The position numbers and the translations under genes are program-made. Under the pieces are notes generated by a model. The model saw only the letters and a list, made by a program, of their open reading frames with translations, had not been told where the DNA came from and searched no databases. Shown here piece by piece: positions 7,683-14,406 of a stretch of DNA of 25,321 nt. Origin of the DNA: JAKLIN01 sp049288015 (GTDB lineage: Archaea > Nanobdellota > Nanobdellia > Pacearchaeales > GW2011-AR1); the NCBI GenBank assembly GCA_049288015.1, contig JBAQGX010000005.1:1-25321 (forward strand), given 5' to 3'. How positions within the stretch are numbered: position 1 is the first letter of the stretch; each line of letters starts with the position of its first letter.

Positions 7683-8480
7683 ATGAAAAGAGAGGTTCGG
7701 AAGAATTCTTTGGGTAAAAATAGCGGAAATTATTTAATTAGTAAAGGAAGCGGATCTTTTTTTATAATCTCTTTGTTAATATTTCTGGTTGTTTATTCGA
7801 CATATATACTTTTTTTCAAGCCTAATGTAAGCAGCTATTCAGATGTTATCGTTGCAACTACTTTTTTCTTTACTTTATTTTCTGGATTTTTCATTACAAG
7901 GCAGAATGATCGTTATACTTCTATCTCTGATGAGATTGCAAATACGGACGGACTTTTGATATTATTATATAGAGTTGCATATACAGCAGCACCAAAGTGC
8001 GGAGATAAAATAAGAGAAATACTAAGAGAACATTATCAGAAAATATTGGACAGCGGGAATTGGGCTTATCATCTTATGAATCCATCAACTACAATCATGA
8101 AGATATTTGATGTGTATGCCAATGCTACTGGAAAAGATGCTGAAAGACTGGAAAAGTTTGATGATGCTTATGGAAGTGCATTTTCCGACTTGCAGGTTTC
8201 TAGAAAGAGGATGGTTCTGCTAGCCGAAGAAAGACTTCTGCCTCTGCAGTGGGCTTTGGTTTTAATTCTTGGAGCTTTGATGGTTATAGCATTTAATTTC
8301 ATACCAAATTACAGCATTGGAATTGATATCTTGAAAATCTTCTTTGGGGTTGCGGTATTCTTTGTAATCCTTTTGTTGAAACAGTTGGACGATCTTTCTA
8401 TATTCGGAAAGGATTTCAATAAGAGAACTGCAAAAGACAATCTTAGAATTATTACCCCTGAAGATATTTGGAATGAGTAA
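7683..8480 (+). CDS. Membrane protein, possibly DUF4239/bestrophin-like
   Basis: The 265-residue protein has four hydrophobic segments: two near the N-terminus (about 25-45 and 55-75) and two near the C-terminus (about 188-208 and 215-238). Between them lies a soluble helical part of about 110 residues. The arrangement, with an R-Q-N-D-R-Y segment after helix 2, an E/D-x-L-L-Y-R segment and then a W in the middle part, recalls DUF4239 membrane proteins, which are distantly related to bestrophin channels. This assignment is weak. Its last base directly abuts the stop codon of the opposite-strand gene at 8481. Confidence 0.6.
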   Translation: MKREVRKNSLGKNSGNYLISKGSGSFFIISLLIFLVVYSTYILFFKPNVSSYSDVIVATTFFFTLFSGFFITRQNDRYTSISDEIANTDGLLILLYRVAYTAAPKCGDKIREILREHYQKILDSGNWAYHLMNPSTTIMKIFDVYANATGKDAERLEKFDDAYGSAFSDLQVSRKRMVLLAEERLLPLQWALVLILGALMVIAFNFIPNYSIGIDILKIFFGVAVFFVILLLKQLDDLSIFGKDFNKRTAKDNLRIITPEDIWNE

Positions 8481-8849
8481 TTACTTCTTCTTAATCCAAG
8501 AAAAATAGTAAAGAGGAACAAATATTAGTATAACTGGAACATTCACAAGCAAGTCTCCAAGCACAGATGTGGTGCTGAAAAGACTTATGATCAAAGTAAG
8601 AGGATATAACATTGTAATTATTTTTGCCCAGACCTTAACCCAATTTTTTTGCTTCTTAAAGAATCCAAAATTAAGCAATGGAACAAATAAGATAGCAATC
8701 ATGACCAACACTAAGGCGTAAGTTCCTAATGATGAAATATTTCCAGAAACTAATAAAGAATAAACTAATTCAAATATCCCCATAAGTGCGAATATCGCCA
8801 GTACTATTGTTGAAACTTTTGCCCAAACTTTTATGACTTTATCGTTCAT
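8481..8849 (-). CDS. Four-helix membrane protein built of two similar halves
   Basis: The 122-residue protein has four membrane segments. Both halves start with a near-identical segment: VIKVWAKVSTIVLAIFAL (about 5-22) and WVKVWAKIITMLYPLTLI (about 69-86). Both end with a matching segment: AILFVPLLNFGFFKK and ILIFVPLYYFSWIKK. This indicates an internal duplication of a two-helix unit in the same orientation. I do not recognise a family. A good TATA box lies about 25 bases upstream of the ATG. The gene is convergent with 7683-8480 with no bases between the stop codons. Confidence 0.65.
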   Translation of the reverse strand: MNDKVIKVWAKVSTIVLAIFALMGIFELVYSLLVSGNISSLGTYALVLVMIAILFVPLLNFGFFKKQKNWVKVWAKIITMLYPLTLIISLFSTTSVLGDLLVNVPVILIFVPLYYFSWIKKK

Positions 8850-8868
8850 GTATGATGGAATTATTGGA

Positions 8869-8880
8869 AATTTATAAAAT
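8869..8880 (-). promoter_or_regulatory. TATA box of the gene at 8849
   Basis: The minus strand reads ATTTTATAAATT, centred about 25 bases upstream of the ATG at 8849. Confidence 0.5.
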
Positions 8881-8926
8881 TATCCTATTGACTTTAAAAG
8901 GTAAAAAATAAAAAAAAGAAATAAAT

Positions 8927-9352
8927 TTATTCTGAATTATTCTTCTCTTCAGATTCTGATTTGTTAAGTGCGACCAGCACGTTGAAATCTTCTTCACTTA
9001 TAATGTTTCCATTCTTAGTGAATCCATTCAGATTTTGCAATGCTTCTTTCCAGGCCTCATAATTTCCTTCTTCAATAGCCGCATTCAAGGCTCCCTCATT
9101 AACAGACATATTGGTTGTTTCTTCAACAGAAAGATTTACATTTGATTTATCACTTGCATATTGAAATTCTCCTCTCAATCCTAGATTTTCTGTTTGGAGA
9201 AATCTTTCGGGACTCTGTCCAATTGTCCTGATACTTTTCTGCATTTGCTGATTGCTTGCGCTGAGCGTAGGCATAACTATTACTCCCCCGCTGATTGCTA
9301 ACAAACCCAAAAATATTGCGCTTAGAAATTTGCTTTTGATTTTTTTCTTCAT
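8927..9352 (-). CDS. Small secreted protein with Y-E-A-W-K-E-A module
   Basis: The 141-residue protein has a typical signal peptide (three lysines, a hydrophobic core at about 9-29, end near LSAS). The mature part is polar. Its C-terminal half contains ALNAAIEEGNYEAWKEAL followed by a short linker and ISEEDFNVLVAL, a helical module I have seen in secreted proteins of small-genome archaea and bacteria, without known function. The start is fixed by a strong ribosome-binding site (GGAGGT, seven bases before the ATG). The promoter arrangement is unusual for this window: a TATA box about 90 bases upstream, a predicted leader of about 65 bases, and a palindrome just upstream of the TATA box. Confidence 0.75.
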   Translation of the reverse strand: MKKKIKSKFLSAIFLGLLAISGGVIVMPTLSASNQQMQKSIRTIGQSPERFLQTENLGLRGEFQYASDKSNVNLSVEETTNMSVNEGALNAAIEEGNYEAWKEALQNLNGFTKNGNIISEEDFNVLVALNKSESEEKNNSE

Positions 9353-9359
9353 TTTTTGT

Positions 9360-9365
9360 ACCTCC
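9360..9365 (-). promoter_or_regulatory. Strong ribosome-binding site of the small secreted protein
   Basis: The minus strand reads GGAGGT with a seven-base spacer to the ATG at 9352. Most other genes here appear leaderless, so this one and the gene at 14086 stand out. Confidence 0.75.
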
Positions 9366-9437
9366 TTTCAAAGATAGAAAAATTAAAAGCGGAATTTTTT
9401 GGTTTGAATTCTTTTTTCAAATTATTAAGATATAATT

Positions 9438-9448
9438 GATATTTAAAC
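9438..9448 (-). promoter_or_regulatory. TATA box of the small secreted protein
   Basis: The minus strand reads GTTTAAATATC. A start of transcription about 25 bases downstream would be near 9418, leaving a leader of about 65 bases. Confidence 0.45.
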
Positions 9449-9452
9449 GAAG

Positions 9453-9467
9453 TGGACTTTAAGTCCA
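9453..9467. promoter_or_regulatory. Palindrome beside the TATA box (candidate operator)
   Basis: TGGACTT-T-AAGTCCA is an inverted repeat with seven-base arms and a single central base. It lies four bases upstream of the TATA box of the gene starting at 9352. No T-run follows it on the minus strand, so a tRNA terminator is less likely than a protein-binding site. Confidence 0.45.
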
Positions 9468-9491
9468 GATAAGAAGACAACTTTTTGCTTA

Positions 9492-9572
9492 CGCCCACGG
9501 CAGGAATCGAACCTGCGGGCCCTTTCGGGCCGGCCTTTCCAGGGCCGTGCAATACCACTATGCGACGTGGGC
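9492..9572 (-). tRNA. tRNA-Ser (anticodon GGA)
   Basis: The minus strand folds into a class II tRNA of 81 bases. The acceptor stem is GCCCACG/CGTGGGC, the anticodon stem is CGGCC/GGCCG around the loop CTGGAAA, and the anticodon is GGA. The variable arm is long (GCCC-GAAA-GGGC) and the T arm is GCAGG-TTCGATT-CCTGC. The discriminator base is G, as expected for serine. The CCA end is not encoded. A TATA box lies about 27 bases upstream. Confidence 0.95.
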
Positions 9573-9593
9573 TTAGAAAAATCAGAGAGAGTT

Positions 9594-9605
9594 CGTTTAT
9601 AAAAT
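9594..9605 (-). promoter_or_regulatory. TATA box of tRNA-Ser
   Basis: The minus strand reads ATTTTATAAACG, centred about 27 bases upstream of the first tRNA base at 9572, between the tRNA and the end of tmk. Confidence 0.5.
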
Positions 9606-9621
9606 ATTTGATAGATTAAAA

Positions 9622-10353
9622 TTAGTCTAGTTTTGGATCTATCTTTTTTCTTGTTATATTATAAATTTCCTCGTGAATTTCTTCTATCGATCTTAAAGAC
9701 TCTATTGTTCTTTCTGGGGCACAATTTATTATTTCCCAATTCCATTGATTAGCGATACATAAGTAAGCTTCTTCTGTTTTTTTGAGATTTTTTATATCAC
9801 ATTCTATTAGATCTGCAACTCCTGCTCTTTTTTCTCTTAGATTTAACGCAACATTCCAAGGCATATTTAAAAGAAAAAATAAATCTGGGATTGGAAGATC
9901 AAGAGTTTTATATTCTAATTGATAAACAAATTCCTCAAATTTCTGAAATTCTGGATTATCTATGCCAATCTTTGCTCCTTGATGAGCCACATTAGATTCC
10001 GTATATCTATCCAGCACAAGATTTTTTCCTGATTCAAGGGTTTGCATTATTACCGGTCTCATAGTTGCTCTATCGGCGGCATAAATCATTGCCATTAGTC
10101 TAGGATCTGTTTTGTCATTGTCTTCTCCGAACCATTTGTAATCTCCTTGCCAACCTAACTTTTCACCTAGATCTTCCTTTCCGAGATAACACTGACCAAT
10201 TATTCTTCCAAATGGAGTTCTGTCGTATGCAGGAAATGACATACTTTCTGTTTGAAAACCATTTATGTTTAATCTGTCAACAAGCATTTTTGTTTGTTTA
10301 TTTTTGCCAGAGCTGTCTGTTCCCTCAATCAAAATTAGTTTTCCTTTTTTCAC
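9622..10353 (-). CDS. tmk: Thymidylate kinase
   Basis: This 243-residue P-loop kinase converts dTMP to dTDP. The P-loop is GTDSSGKN (11-18); the usual Ser/Thr after the lysine is Asn18. The DR(Y/T) motif is at 115-117 (LVLDRYTESN), and the typical segment RPVIMQTLESGKNLVLDRY precedes it. It is about 30 residues longer than the usual bacterial enzyme, with an insertion around 58-86 (GKEDLGEKLGW...). The start codon is GTG at 10353, two bases past the folA stop. The operon context with thyA and folA strongly supports the call. Confidence 0.88.
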   Translation of the reverse strand: MKKGKLILIEGTDSSGKNKQTKMLVDRLNINGFQTESMSFPAYDRTPFGRIIGQCYLGKEDLGEKLGWQGDYKWFGEDNDKTDPRLMAMIYAADRATMRPVIMQTLESGKNLVLDRYTESNVAHQGAKIGIDNPEFQKFEEFVYQLEYKTLDLPIPDLFFLLNMPWNVALNLREKRAGVADLIECDIKNLKKTEEAYLCIANQWNWEIINCAPERTIESLRSIEEIHEEIYNITRKKIDPKLD

Positions 10354-10354
10354 A

Positions 10355-10852
10355 TTATTTCCTCTTGTAAGTTACGAAAGAATAGTCTCCATTTACTGAA
10401 TCTTCTCTTCTAACCTTTTCCCAATTTATCCAATTTATATCTGGGAAGTAAGTATCTCCGGAAACTTTTTTGTTTACTATCGTAAGTTCAAGTCTATCTA
10501 CTAAATTCAATGTTTGTGCATAAATTTGTCCGCCACCAATTACATATGCCTTTTTGTTTGTATTTACCTGGAATGATTTTGCAAGATCAAATGCCAGAGG
10601 TATGGAGCCACAAAAAATTGCATCTCCTCTTTGATTCCATATAGCTGAATCTAGACTTCTTGTTACAACAATATTTTCTCGATGTGGAAGAGCTTTGCCC
10701 AGAGAATCATAAGTACTTCTTCCCATGATAACTGGATATCCTGTTGTAAGCTCTCTGAAATGCTTCATGTCTTCTTTTATTTTCCAAGGAATTTTTCCAT
10801 CATCTCCAATAACATTGTTCAGAGACATTGCTGCGATAATTATTTTTTCCAT
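10355..10852 (-). CDS. folA: Dihydrofolate reductase
   Basis: This 165-residue protein regenerates tetrahydrofolate with NADPH, which ThyA needs. Visible family features are IIAAMSLNNVIGDDGKIPW at the N-terminus, the proton-donor position Asp28 (KIKED), VIMGRSTYDSLGKALPHR with the following VVTR, and the cofactor loop VIGGGQIY. A GDTYFP segment is near the C-terminus. Length is normal. It starts one base after the thyA stop and is followed after one base by tmk, so the three genes should be translated from one mRNA. Many Archaea lack both ThyA and DHFR, so this operon may have been acquired. Confidence 0.95.
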   Translation of the reverse strand: MEKIIIAAMSLNNVIGDDGKIPWKIKEDMKHFRELTTGYPVIMGRSTYDSLGKALPHRENIVVTRSLDSAIWNQRGDAIFCGSIPLAFDLAKSFQVNTNKKAYVIGGGQIYAQTLNLVDRLELTIVNKKVSGDTYFPDINWINWEKVRREDSVNGDYSFVTYKRK

Positions 10853-10853
10853 T

Positions 10854-11939
10854 TTATGCTGCCATTACTGCTTTAGAATCCCATTTCAAAGGATTGTATC
10901 CTTCAAGCCTTACAACTTCTTTTGCAGGTCTTTGTATAAGATCAAAGAAAGGCATTTGTTCAATTTTAATTGAAGGCAGTTGCTGAGGTTCTTTTGATAA
11001 TTGCTCTAAAACAAATGGAATATGATCTTTTCTTTCATTTCCCTCGCTTTCAGAAGGAGCATTATGCAAATACCAGTCTCTTATTTCAAGATAGTCTTCA
11101 GATTTTTGAGCACCTAATACTCTGTCTTGCAGTGTTCTGAGATTATCTTCATCTTTCAAGAAGTCTGATCTTGGAGAAACTCCGCAATAGATATGGACAT
11201 TGCTGTATGTGTGGAAGAATTTTCTTGCTGAAAGTCCTGTTTCATTTGCAATCATATGGTTAAGAAGTGAATATTGAACAATATTAAATGGGACTCCTAG
11301 ATAAGAATCGCATGATCTTTGGAACATATGCAAATCTAAGTCTTTGTCTCTTGAGACTGTCAAGTGGGCCATCACATGACATGGACCTAAAGCCATTTTT
11401 GGAATATCTGCCGGATTCCAAGCTGTGAAAAGGTGATATCTTGAACCCTTGTCTTTTTTTATTCCTTCAATGACATTTTTTATCTGATCTACTTCTCCGC
11501 CTTGTCCATCAGGCCAGTGTCTCCACTGCCATCCGTATACCGGACCCAAATCAGCATCTTCAATATTAAATGCAGGATCATTTTTCATTCTGTTTTCATA
11601 ATCGGAAAATGATTCATTCCAAGAGACAGAATTTTTCGGGATTTGCTTTTCAAGATTATTTTTTTTCAGATAATATTGGAAGGCATTTTTGTTCCAGATG
11701 TCCACCCCTCTGTCATAAAGAGCCTTTGCATTTTTTTCTCCTCTTAACATCCAGAACATTTCTTCTGCAACCCATCTTATAGGAACGGAAGATTTTGTTG
11801 TGCATTCGGGAAATCCCTTCCTTAAATCATAAACACTTTGGTCTGCAGCCTTTAGAAGCATTAACTGACCTGTTCTTGCATTATACTGAGGATCACCCTC
11901 ACCTAACACTCTTTTCAACAGACCAAGATATTGTTCCAT
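10854..11939 (-). CDS. thyA: Thymidylate synthase (ThyA type)
   Basis: This 361-residue protein methylates dUMP to dTMP using methylenetetrahydrofolate. Conserved segments are present: LTTK-like ECTTKSSVPI (45-54), DLGPVYGWQWRHW (130-142), the catalytic Cys187 in ALGPCHVM, QRSCDSYLGVPFNI (207-220) and HTYSNVHIY (243-251). It is longer than the 264-residue E. coli enzyme, with an insertion before the YGWQWRHW segment and a longer part after the HIY motif. A TATA box lies about 25 bases upstream of the ATG. It heads the thyA-folA-tmk operon with one-base gaps between genes. Confidence 0.95.
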   Translation of the reverse strand: MEQYLGLLKRVLGEGDPQYNARTGQLMLLKAADQSVYDLRKGFPECTTKSSVPIRWVAEEMFWMLRGEKNAKALYDRGVDIWNKNAFQYYLKKNNLEKQIPKNSVSWNESFSDYENRMKNDPAFNIEDADLGPVYGWQWRHWPDGQGGEVDQIKNVIEGIKKDKGSRYHLFTAWNPADIPKMALGPCHVMAHLTVSRDKDLDLHMFQRSCDSYLGVPFNIVQYSLLNHMIANETGLSARKFFHTYSNVHIYCGVSPRSDFLKDEDNLRTLQDRVLGAQKSEDYLEIRDWYLHNAPSESEGNERKDHIPFVLEQLSKEPQQLPSIKIEQMPFFDLIQRPAKEVVRLEGYNPLKWDSKAVMAA

Positions 11940-11960
11940 TAATCTTAGTTAAAATAAATT

Positions 11961-11971
11961 CTTTTATAAAC
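11961..11971 (-). promoter_or_regulatory. TATA box of the thyA-folA-tmk operon
   Basis: The minus strand reads GTTTATAAAAG, centred about 27 bases upstream of the thyA ATG at 11939. No further promoter is evident inside the operon. Confidence 0.5.
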
Positions 11972-12008
11972 AAATATATCCAGACAAAGCATATAACAGA
12001 AAATATAA

Positions 12009-12317
12009 TTATTCTTTCATCTCTATCTTTATGTTGACATTCTTTGGAACACGCATTCTCATAATGTGGTGCAAAACTTTTTCATTTGCAGGCAAATCAA
12101 TCAATCTCTTGTGAATTCTCATTTCAAAATTGTCGAATGTAGCTGTTCCATCACCACAAGGAGATTTTCTTGTAGTTATCTTAAGTTTTTGAGTTGGAAG
12201 AGGAACAGGACCACTCATTACTATACCTGATTTGTCCGCAATATCTTTTATGGAATTGCAAATATCATTTAGCATTTCTATATCCGTACTGTTGAGTTTT
12301 ATCCTAGCTTTTACCAT
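12009..12317 (-). CDS. rps10: Small ribosomal subunit protein uS10
   Basis: With the start at 12317 the protein has 102 residues (MVKARIKLNSTDIEML...), the usual archaeal uS10 length. Core motifs are GPVPLPTQKLKITTRKSPCGDG and FEMRIHKRLIDL. A longer frame from 12395 would add 26 residues unlike the family and overlap the divergent antiporter gene. A TATA-like box lies exactly about 25 bases upstream of 12317, so I chose this start. uS10 also binds NusG-like factors in other systems. Confidence 0.93.
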   Translation of the reverse strand: MVKARIKLNSTDIEMLNDICNSIKDIADKSGIVMSGPVPLPTQKLKITTRKSPCGDGTATFDNFEMRIHKRLIDLPANEKVLHHIMRMRVPKNVNIKIEMKE

Positions 12318-12337
12318 TTGGATATATTCAGGAAATA

Positions 12338-12348
12338 GTTTAAAAATG
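12338..12348. promoter_or_regulatory. Shared AT-rich core promoter between uS10 and the antiporter
   Basis: GTTTAAAAATG on the plus strand reads CATTTTTAAAC on the minus strand, and both resemble TATA boxes. The centre is about 25 bases from the uS10 ATG (12317) and about 33 bases from the antiporter ATG (12376). The whole divergent spacer is only 58 bases, so the two promoters must overlap. Confidence 0.45.
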
Positions 12349-12375
12349 TTGTTGTCTAGTATTTTGTAAAAGAGA

Positions 12376-14067
12376 ATGGTAGAAGAAATTTTCATAGAGC
12401 TTGCAATAATTCTTTCTGTTGCCTTTGTTCTTTCATTTTTGAGCAGGGCTCTGAAGCAACCCCTTATTTTGGGTTACATAATTGCAGGTATTATTCTCAG
12501 CCCGTTCATTATTCAGATGGGTTCAACGACAAATATTATACAAACTCTCTCAGAATTTGGGGTTGCCTTTCTTCTTTTTATTGTTGGTCTGCACATGAAT
12601 CCAAAGTCACTGAAAGAAGTTGGGATTCCAGCTCTACTGATTGGTATGGGACAAATGATCTTCACATTTTCTTTGGGATTTTTGACTTCATTCAAACTTC
12701 TGAATCTTGATTTGACGAGCTCTATTTATGTCGGGCTTGCAGTTGCATTCAGCAGCACTATAATTGCAATCAAACTTATTTCTGATAAGGGAGAGCTTGA
12801 TTCTATATATGGAAAACTGTCGGTTGGAATTTTAATTCTGCAGGATGTTGTAGCAATAATTGTATTGATGATCATTTCTGCCACCTCAGGAAGTGGGGTT
12901 GGTTCTATTGCTTTGACAAGCATTCTTGAGGGGGCGGGACTGATAATTTTGCTTTTATTATTTGGGATTTTTGTTTTGCCAAGGCTTACAAGGAATATAG
13001 CAAAGTCTTCCGAATTGTTATTCCTGTTCGCAATAACTTGGGCATTTGGAGTTGCAGCCCTCTTTGGAATAATTGGATTTTCTGTTGAAATTGGGGCTCT
13101 TATAGCAGGAGTTTTGCTTTCTGCCTCTCCTTATGGTCCGGAAATAGGCTCGAAGATAAGACCACTAAGAGATTTCTTCCTAATATTATTCTTCATAGTC
13201 CTTGGACTAAATGTGCAGATAACAAATTTAGGAAGCATAATTATTCCTTCGCTTATTCTTTCCGCGATTGTTTTGATTTTCAAGCCTTTGATACTTATGA
13301 TCCTGACTGGATTATTTGGGTATACAAAGAGAAACAACTTCTTGGTTGGGGTTACTCTTGGTCAGGTTTCTGAATTCTCTTTGATTTTGCTTGCTCTTGC
13401 AGTTTCTCTAGGGCAGAGCTCGCAGAATGTTCTTTCAATTATAACACTTACCGCTATAATAACAATAACGCTTTCCTCTTATATGACTGTTTTCTCTGAC
13501 GGAATTTACAAGAAAATTTCAAGATTCCTGAATATCTTTGAAAAAAAGGAGGTAAGAAAGGACAGAAAGGTGACAAAAGAGTATGATGTAATCTTATTCG
13601 GATATAACAGGACTGGGTTTGGAATATTGAAAGCTTTGAAAGAGTTGAACGAGAGCTTCGTTGTTGTTGATTTCAATCCAGATATAATATCCAAGCTTGA
13701 GAAGTGGAGGATACCCTGCGTTTATGGAGATGCGTATGACTCTGAGTTTTTGTCAGATCTTCCTATAAAGAAGGCAAAGATTATAGTTTCAACTATTCCT
13801 GGATTTGAGACGAGCATGCTTTTGCTGAACAAAGTTAAGGCTGTTAATTCCGATGCTATTGTAATTTTAAGAGCCACAAAAGTTGATGAAGCTCTTGAAC
13901 TGTATAAGAAGGGAGCTGATTATGTACTGACTCCGTTGATTATAGGAGGAGAGCATATCGCTGAGATGATAAGGCAGAACAGGAATAAAGAGGGGAAATA
14001 TATGGAAGAAAAGGAAAAGCATATAAAGCTTCTGAAAGAGGCTTTACAGTCAGAAAAACCGAAATAA
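12376..14067 (+). CDS. KefB-like monovalent cation:proton antiporter with RCK domain
   Basis: The 563-residue protein has about 12 membrane helices of the CPA2 type (residues 1-380) and a cytoplasmic TrkA-N/RCK nucleotide-binding domain (about 400-520). Family segments are FLLFIVGLHMNP, AFSSTIIAIKLISDKGEL, GILILQDVVAI and IGFSVEIGALIAGV. The Rossmann loop is GYNRTGFG, with Asp at the end of the second strand (VVVDFNP). A charged tail follows. The likely role is K+ or Na+ exchange against protons, gated by NAD(H) or another nucleotide. The ion cannot be read from sequence. A small protein gene with a strong ribosome-binding site follows after 18 bases. Confidence 0.88.
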   Translation: MVEEIFIELAIILSVAFVLSFLSRALKQPLILGYIIAGIILSPFIIQMGSTTNIIQTLSEFGVAFLLFIVGLHMNPKSLKEVGIPALLIGMGQMIFTFSLGFLTSFKLLNLDLTSSIYVGLAVAFSSTIIAIKLISDKGELDSIYGKLSVGILILQDVVAIIVLMIISATSGSGVGSIALTSILEGAGLIILLLLFGIFVLPRLTRNIAKSSELLFLFAITWAFGVAALFGIIGFSVEIGALIAGVLLSASPYGPEIGSKIRPLRDFFLILFFIVLGLNVQITNLGSIIIPSLILSAIVLIFKPLILMILTGLFGYTKRNNFLVGVTLGQVSEFSLILLALAVSLGQSSQNVLSIITLTAIITITLSSYMTVFSDGIYKKISRFLNIFEKKEVRKDRKVTKEYDVILFGYNRTGFGILKALKELNESFVVVDFNPDIISKLEKWRIPCVYGDAYDSEFLSDLPIKKAKIIVSTIPGFETSMLLLNKVKAVNSDAIVILRATKVDEALELYKKGADYVLTPLIIGGEHIAEMIRQNRNKEGKYMEEKEKHIKLLKEALQSEKPK

Positions 14068-14072
14068 ACCTC

Positions 14073-14078
14073 GGAGGT
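14073..14078 (+). promoter_or_regulatory. Strong ribosome-binding site of the gene at 14086
   Basis: GGAGGT lies seven bases before the ATG, the same spacing as at the gene starting at 9352. It sits inside the short palindrome CCTCGGAGG, which could mask it in the mRNA. Confidence 0.7.
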
Positions 14079-14085
14079 TACAAAT

Positions 14086-14310
14086 ATGGAAAAATCAAGA
14101 AAATACGAAAGCCTTGAAGATTTTGAACGAGCTCTGGAACTAGACCTAGAATTCTTAAGATCAGGAATTCTTCTAGAAGATAGAAGGTACAGTTCTCCAG
14201 CCGAGAGGGTAAGAAATCAAAGACAGAGAGAATTTGAAGGAAGCGCTGCTTCGATAAGGGATTTTGGAGAGAATTATCTCTTGGAACACGCTGCAAGAGT
14301 GTACGATTAA
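14086..14310 (+). CDS. Small charged protein of unknown function
   Basis: The 74-residue protein is rich in Glu and Arg, has no membrane segment and looks helical (SLEDFERALELDLEFLRSG, then AERVRNQRQREFEG). I do not recognise a family. The gene is 18 bases after the antiporter stop and has a strong ribosome-binding site, so translation as the second gene of an antiporter transcript is likely. A role linked to the antiporter is possible but not shown. Confidence 0.6.
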   Translation: MEKSRKYESLEDFERALELDLEFLRSGILLEDRRYSSPAERVRNQRQREFEGSAASIRDFGENYLLEHAARVYD

Positions 14311-14375
14311 GAGTTGAACGCGCTTACAGACACATTTCAACTATTTGTAATTGTAGCTTTTTAATGAAAATACTA

Positions 14376-14386
14376 GTTTTATAAAG
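14376..14386 (+). promoter_or_regulatory. TATA box of the lipoprotein gene at 14407
   Basis: GTTTTATAAAG is centred about 26 bases before the ATG at 14407. This supports 14407 as start; an out-of-frame ATG at 14396 leads to a short frame only. Confidence 0.5.
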
Positions 14387-14406
14387 GGATTGTTTATGTC
14401 TAAAAC

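Noticed and set aside
9349..9558. Minus-strand frame of 69 codons over the tRNA-Ser gene
   Set aside because: It runs through the tRNA and the promoter region of the next gene and has no protein-like features.
12318..12395. N-terminal extension of uS10
   Set aside because: It would make the protein longer than archaeal uS10, overlap the antiporter start and remove the fitting TATA spacing.
14312..14342. AGTTGAA ... TTCAACT inverted repeat as a terminator
   Set aside because: The seven-base stem has a 17-base loop and only a scattered T-rich region after it; the signal is too weak to report as a terminator.
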